This document shows positions 7,474 through 8,849 of a stretch of DNA of 8,849 nt, piece after piece. The number at the start of each line of letters is the position of its first letter. Positions within the stretch are counted from its first letter, which is position 1. Source of the stretch: CAZIPZ01 sp964541075 (GTDB lineage: Bacteria > Acidobacteriota > Terriglobia > 20CM-2-55-15); assembly GCA_964541075.1 (NCBI GenBank), contig CAZIPZ010000174.1, positions 1-8,849 on the forward strand. The letters run 5' to 3'. A program made the translations under genes and the position numbers. The notes below the pieces were generated by a model that was given only the letters and a program-made list of their open reading frames with translations, was not told where the DNA came from and ran no database searches.

Positions 7474-7503
7474 GCCGCCCGGACGGCCAACTCGAAAGAG
7501 TTG
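7474..7503. terminator. Two adjacent hairpins in the convergent gap after glgC
   Basis: GCCG-CCCGGA-CGGC (7474-7487) is followed directly by CAACTC-GAAA-GAGTTG (7488-7503), a perfect six-pair stem closed on a GAAA tetraloop. They lie between the convergent ends of glgC and the cytochrome gene. Neither is followed by a T-run in either direction, so an intrinsic terminator is uncertain. They may instead block or stabilise the two 3' ends. A second CAACTC at 7508-7513 could compete for the same pairing partner. Confidence 0.4.
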
Positions 7504-7523
7504 TCTCAACTCAATCGGCGGTC

Positions 7524-8069
7524 CTATTCAGTCGCTGCAGGATTGGTTGCGTGACAGGTCAGGCAAGTAACAGGCTGTTTCAGTTTGTCCCTCGCATGGT
7601 ATTGATCGCTATTCAGTCGGGCAACCCACTTCTGCATCAGCTCCACCATGAACTTCTTGTCCTTCTCGAGTTGATCATTGATGGGCAGGCGGTTCTTAGG
7701 AATCTTTTCAAAGTTGACCTGACCGGACACATGACAATCCGTGCACCAAACCCTTCCCTTCTCGGGGTCCTTAAGGGGAGAACTCCACTTGGGATTAGGG
7801 TTCTTGTTTTGAGGGACGCTGTATAGCGCTTCGACCCACATGTGCATGAAATACGCTTTGGCAAACGGCGGGACTTTTGGAGCTTCCTGCATGCCGGCTG
7901 ATTCCATGCCAGCAGGTTCCGCGCCCGCCGGCGCGGCCAATGGCCTCGCGTTAGGATCAACAACGGGTCGAGGAGCGTCCTCAAGACGCTCTCCGGATTT
8001 CACTACCTCCAGGTTCTGATTACATCCGGTTGACAGAAGCACGCACAAAAGCACCAAAGCAACTCTCAT
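7524..8069 (-). CDS. Diheme c-type cytochrome lipoprotein
   Basis: A 181-residue protein that starts with a lipoprotein signal (hydrophobic core, then LLSTGC with lipobox Cys16) and so should be anchored in the outer or inner membrane facing the periplasm. Two heme c sites are visible: Cys109-Cys112-His113 (CTDCH) and Cys169-Cys172-His173 (CLTCH). Residues 31-66 form a Pro/Ala/Gly-rich linker with loosely repeated PAG/SAGM units, apparently a flexible tether. A Met/His-rich stretch (FMHMW, 74-78) upstream of the first heme could supply an axial ligand. The layout of two CxxCH sites about 60 residues apart resembles small cytochromes of Acidobacteriota annotated as reaction-centre cytochrome c-like. 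That label reflects fold similarity only and does not imply photosynthesis. The electron partner is unknown. The ATG is three bases after the upstream gene's stop, with AAGGG about ten bases before it, so the two are probably one operon. Confidence 0.9.
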   Translation of the reverse strand: MRVALVLLCVLLSTGCNQNLEVVKSGERLEDAPRPVVDPNARPLAAPAGAEPAGMESAGMQEAPKVPPFAKAYFMHMWVEALYSVPQNKNPNPKWSSPLKDPEKGRVWCTDCHVSGQVNFEKIPKNRLPINDQLEKDKKFMVELMQKWVARLNSDQYHARDKLKQPVTCLTCHATNPAATE

Positions 8070-8072
8070 ATT

Positions 8073-8849
8073 TTATCGACCCTTGAATTGAGGCGGCCGC
8101 TTCTCGACGAACGCTGTGACGCCTTCAAGAAAATCCTCGCTATGAAAGCATTGCATCTGGAGTTCAGTCTCCCGTGCAAACGCGGCCTCCAGATCCGTAC
8201 TTAAACTTCGATAGATCGACTCTTTTGCCATTCTTAGAACGCCGGGTGGGTTCTCCGCAATTTTCTTGGCGCTATCGGACACAACCGACATCAGTTGATC
8301 GTGTGCTACGACTCGATTAACCAGCCCGAACTTTTCGGCGTCAGCCGCATGGACAACCGTTCCAGTGAATATTAACTCGCAAGCTCTGCCGCTTCCGATC
8401 AATTTGGGAAGAAACCAACTAGCTCCCCAATCCGGATGAAGGCCTATGCGTGCAAAGCTTGGGAAGAAAGCCGCTCTGTCGGATGCAATGCGAACATCAC
8501 AACCGAGGGCAAAACTCAGGCCCGCTCCAGCGCATACGCCGTTCACTGCCGCAATGACAGGTTTGGGAAGCGACCGCAGCCGCCGCGTGATCTCTTGACC
8601 TTTGTTAAGAACCTCCCGAAACCCGGCATGGTCGTTATTCTCGCGAAGCGCCTTCAGATGTCTTACATCTCCTCCGGCCGAGAAAGCCCGACCCTCTCCA
8701 GTAACGACCAGAACCCGGACCTCGTCATTGGAGGCCACTACTTCCAAGGCCTGAAGGATATCCTCACGCATCGAACCGGAGAATGCGTTGAGCTTCTCCG
8801 GCGTCTTGAGCTTAATGGTGGCGACGGGACCTTCCGTATTGAAGATTAT
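8073..8849 (-). CDS. Enoyl-CoA hydratase/isomerase family protein, PaaG-like (5' end cut by window)
   Basis: A crotonase-fold enzyme acting on acyl-CoA thioesters in the cytosol. 258 residues are visible. The usual length is about 260, so only a few N-terminal residues lie beyond the window; the ATG at 8771 is internal, because the conserved strand and KLNAFSGSM lie upstream of it. The oxyanion-hole segments are FSAGGDV and GVCAGAGLSFALGCDV. The first catalytic Glu of classical enoyl-CoA hydratase is replaced by Ser (GLSFA) and the second by a hydrophobic residue. Instead an Asp is present in RIGLHPDWGASWFLP (codon at 8430-8432), as in PaaG (1,2-epoxyphenylacetyl-CoA isomerase) and related double-bond isomerases. 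The C-terminus EKRPPQFKGR is also PaaG-like. An isomerase role, in aromatic or fatty-acid breakdown, is therefore more likely than simple hydration, but the substrate is not determined. The cytochrome gene follows immediately. Confidence 0.92.
   Translation of the reverse strand: MIFNTEGPVATIKLKTPEKLNAFSGSMREDILQALEVVASNDEVRVLVVTGEGRAFSAGGDVRHLKALRENNDHAGFREVLNKGQEITRRLRSLPKPVIAAVNGVCAGAGLSFALGCDVRIASDRAAFFPSFARIGLHPDWGASWFLPKLIGSGRACELIFTGTVVHAADAEKFGLVNRVVAHDQLMSVVSDSAKKIAENPPGVLRMAKESIYRSLSTDLEAAFARETELQMQCFHSEDFLEGVTAFVEKRPPQFKGR

Noticed and set aside
7551..7826. Plus-strand open frame opposite the cytochrome gene
   Set aside because: It lies antisense to the heme-binding region, whose CxxCH motifs strongly support the minus strand as coding.
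7524..8069. Photosynthetic reaction-centre role for the cytochrome
   Set aside because: The similarity is limited to the general small multi-heme layout, only two heme sites are present, and no photosynthesis genes are in the window.
1..8849. Mobile element, CRISPR array, tRNA/rRNA or defence system
   Set aside because: No transposase, integrase, long terminal repeats, regularly spaced repeats, RNA gene folds or defence-type domains were seen. All long frames are metabolic, channel or envelope genes.

Overview
The window is an ordinary, densely coded stretch of a bacterial chromosome with seven genes, two of them cut by the window edges. Two features suggest an Acidobacteriota-like or related Gram-negative soil lineage: succinate dehydrogenase subunits of the Bacteroidota/Acidobacteriota subtype, and a lipid-anchored two-heme cytochrome c. 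Base composition is moderate (about mid-50s % GC by eye). The taxonomic call is inference, because no rRNA or other marker gene is present.

Left block (+ strand, 2-3843): the 3' part of sdhA (flavoprotein) overlaps sdhB (iron-sulfur protein) by one base, TAATG. After a gap of 96 bases containing a small GC-rich hairpin comes a bacterial inositol-3-phosphate synthase. Its best-supported start is a GTG at 2527, behind a strong AGGGAGGT ribosome binding site. The first two genes are complex II of respiration and the TCA cycle. The third converts glucose-6-phosphate to inositol phosphate.

Middle block (3844-5205): a 267-base intergenic region holds possible promoter elements and a perfect TTAATT/AATTAA inverted repeat. 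It is followed by a secreted TPR-repeat protein of unknown specific role. That gene ends at a strong intrinsic terminator that also serves the convergent gene.

Right block (5203-8849): an MscS-family mechanosensitive channel (-) and glgC (+) diverge from a 56-base gap. GlgC is clearly of the cyanobacterial/plant subtype of ADP-glucose pyrophosphorylase. It converges on a minus-strand pair, a PaaG-like enoyl-CoA hydratase/isomerase (5' end cut by the window) followed three bases later by a diheme c-type cytochrome lipoprotein.

The genes look like a mix of central metabolism (succinate oxidation, inositol phosphate, glycogen), osmotic protection and envelope proteins. I see no mobile element, CRISPR array, tRNA, rRNA or defence system, and no sign of a new multi-gene system. 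The points most worth a second look are the cytochrome/crotonase gene pair, the plant-type GlgC, the catalytic-residue pattern of the crotonase, and the regulatory region upstream of the TPR gene.
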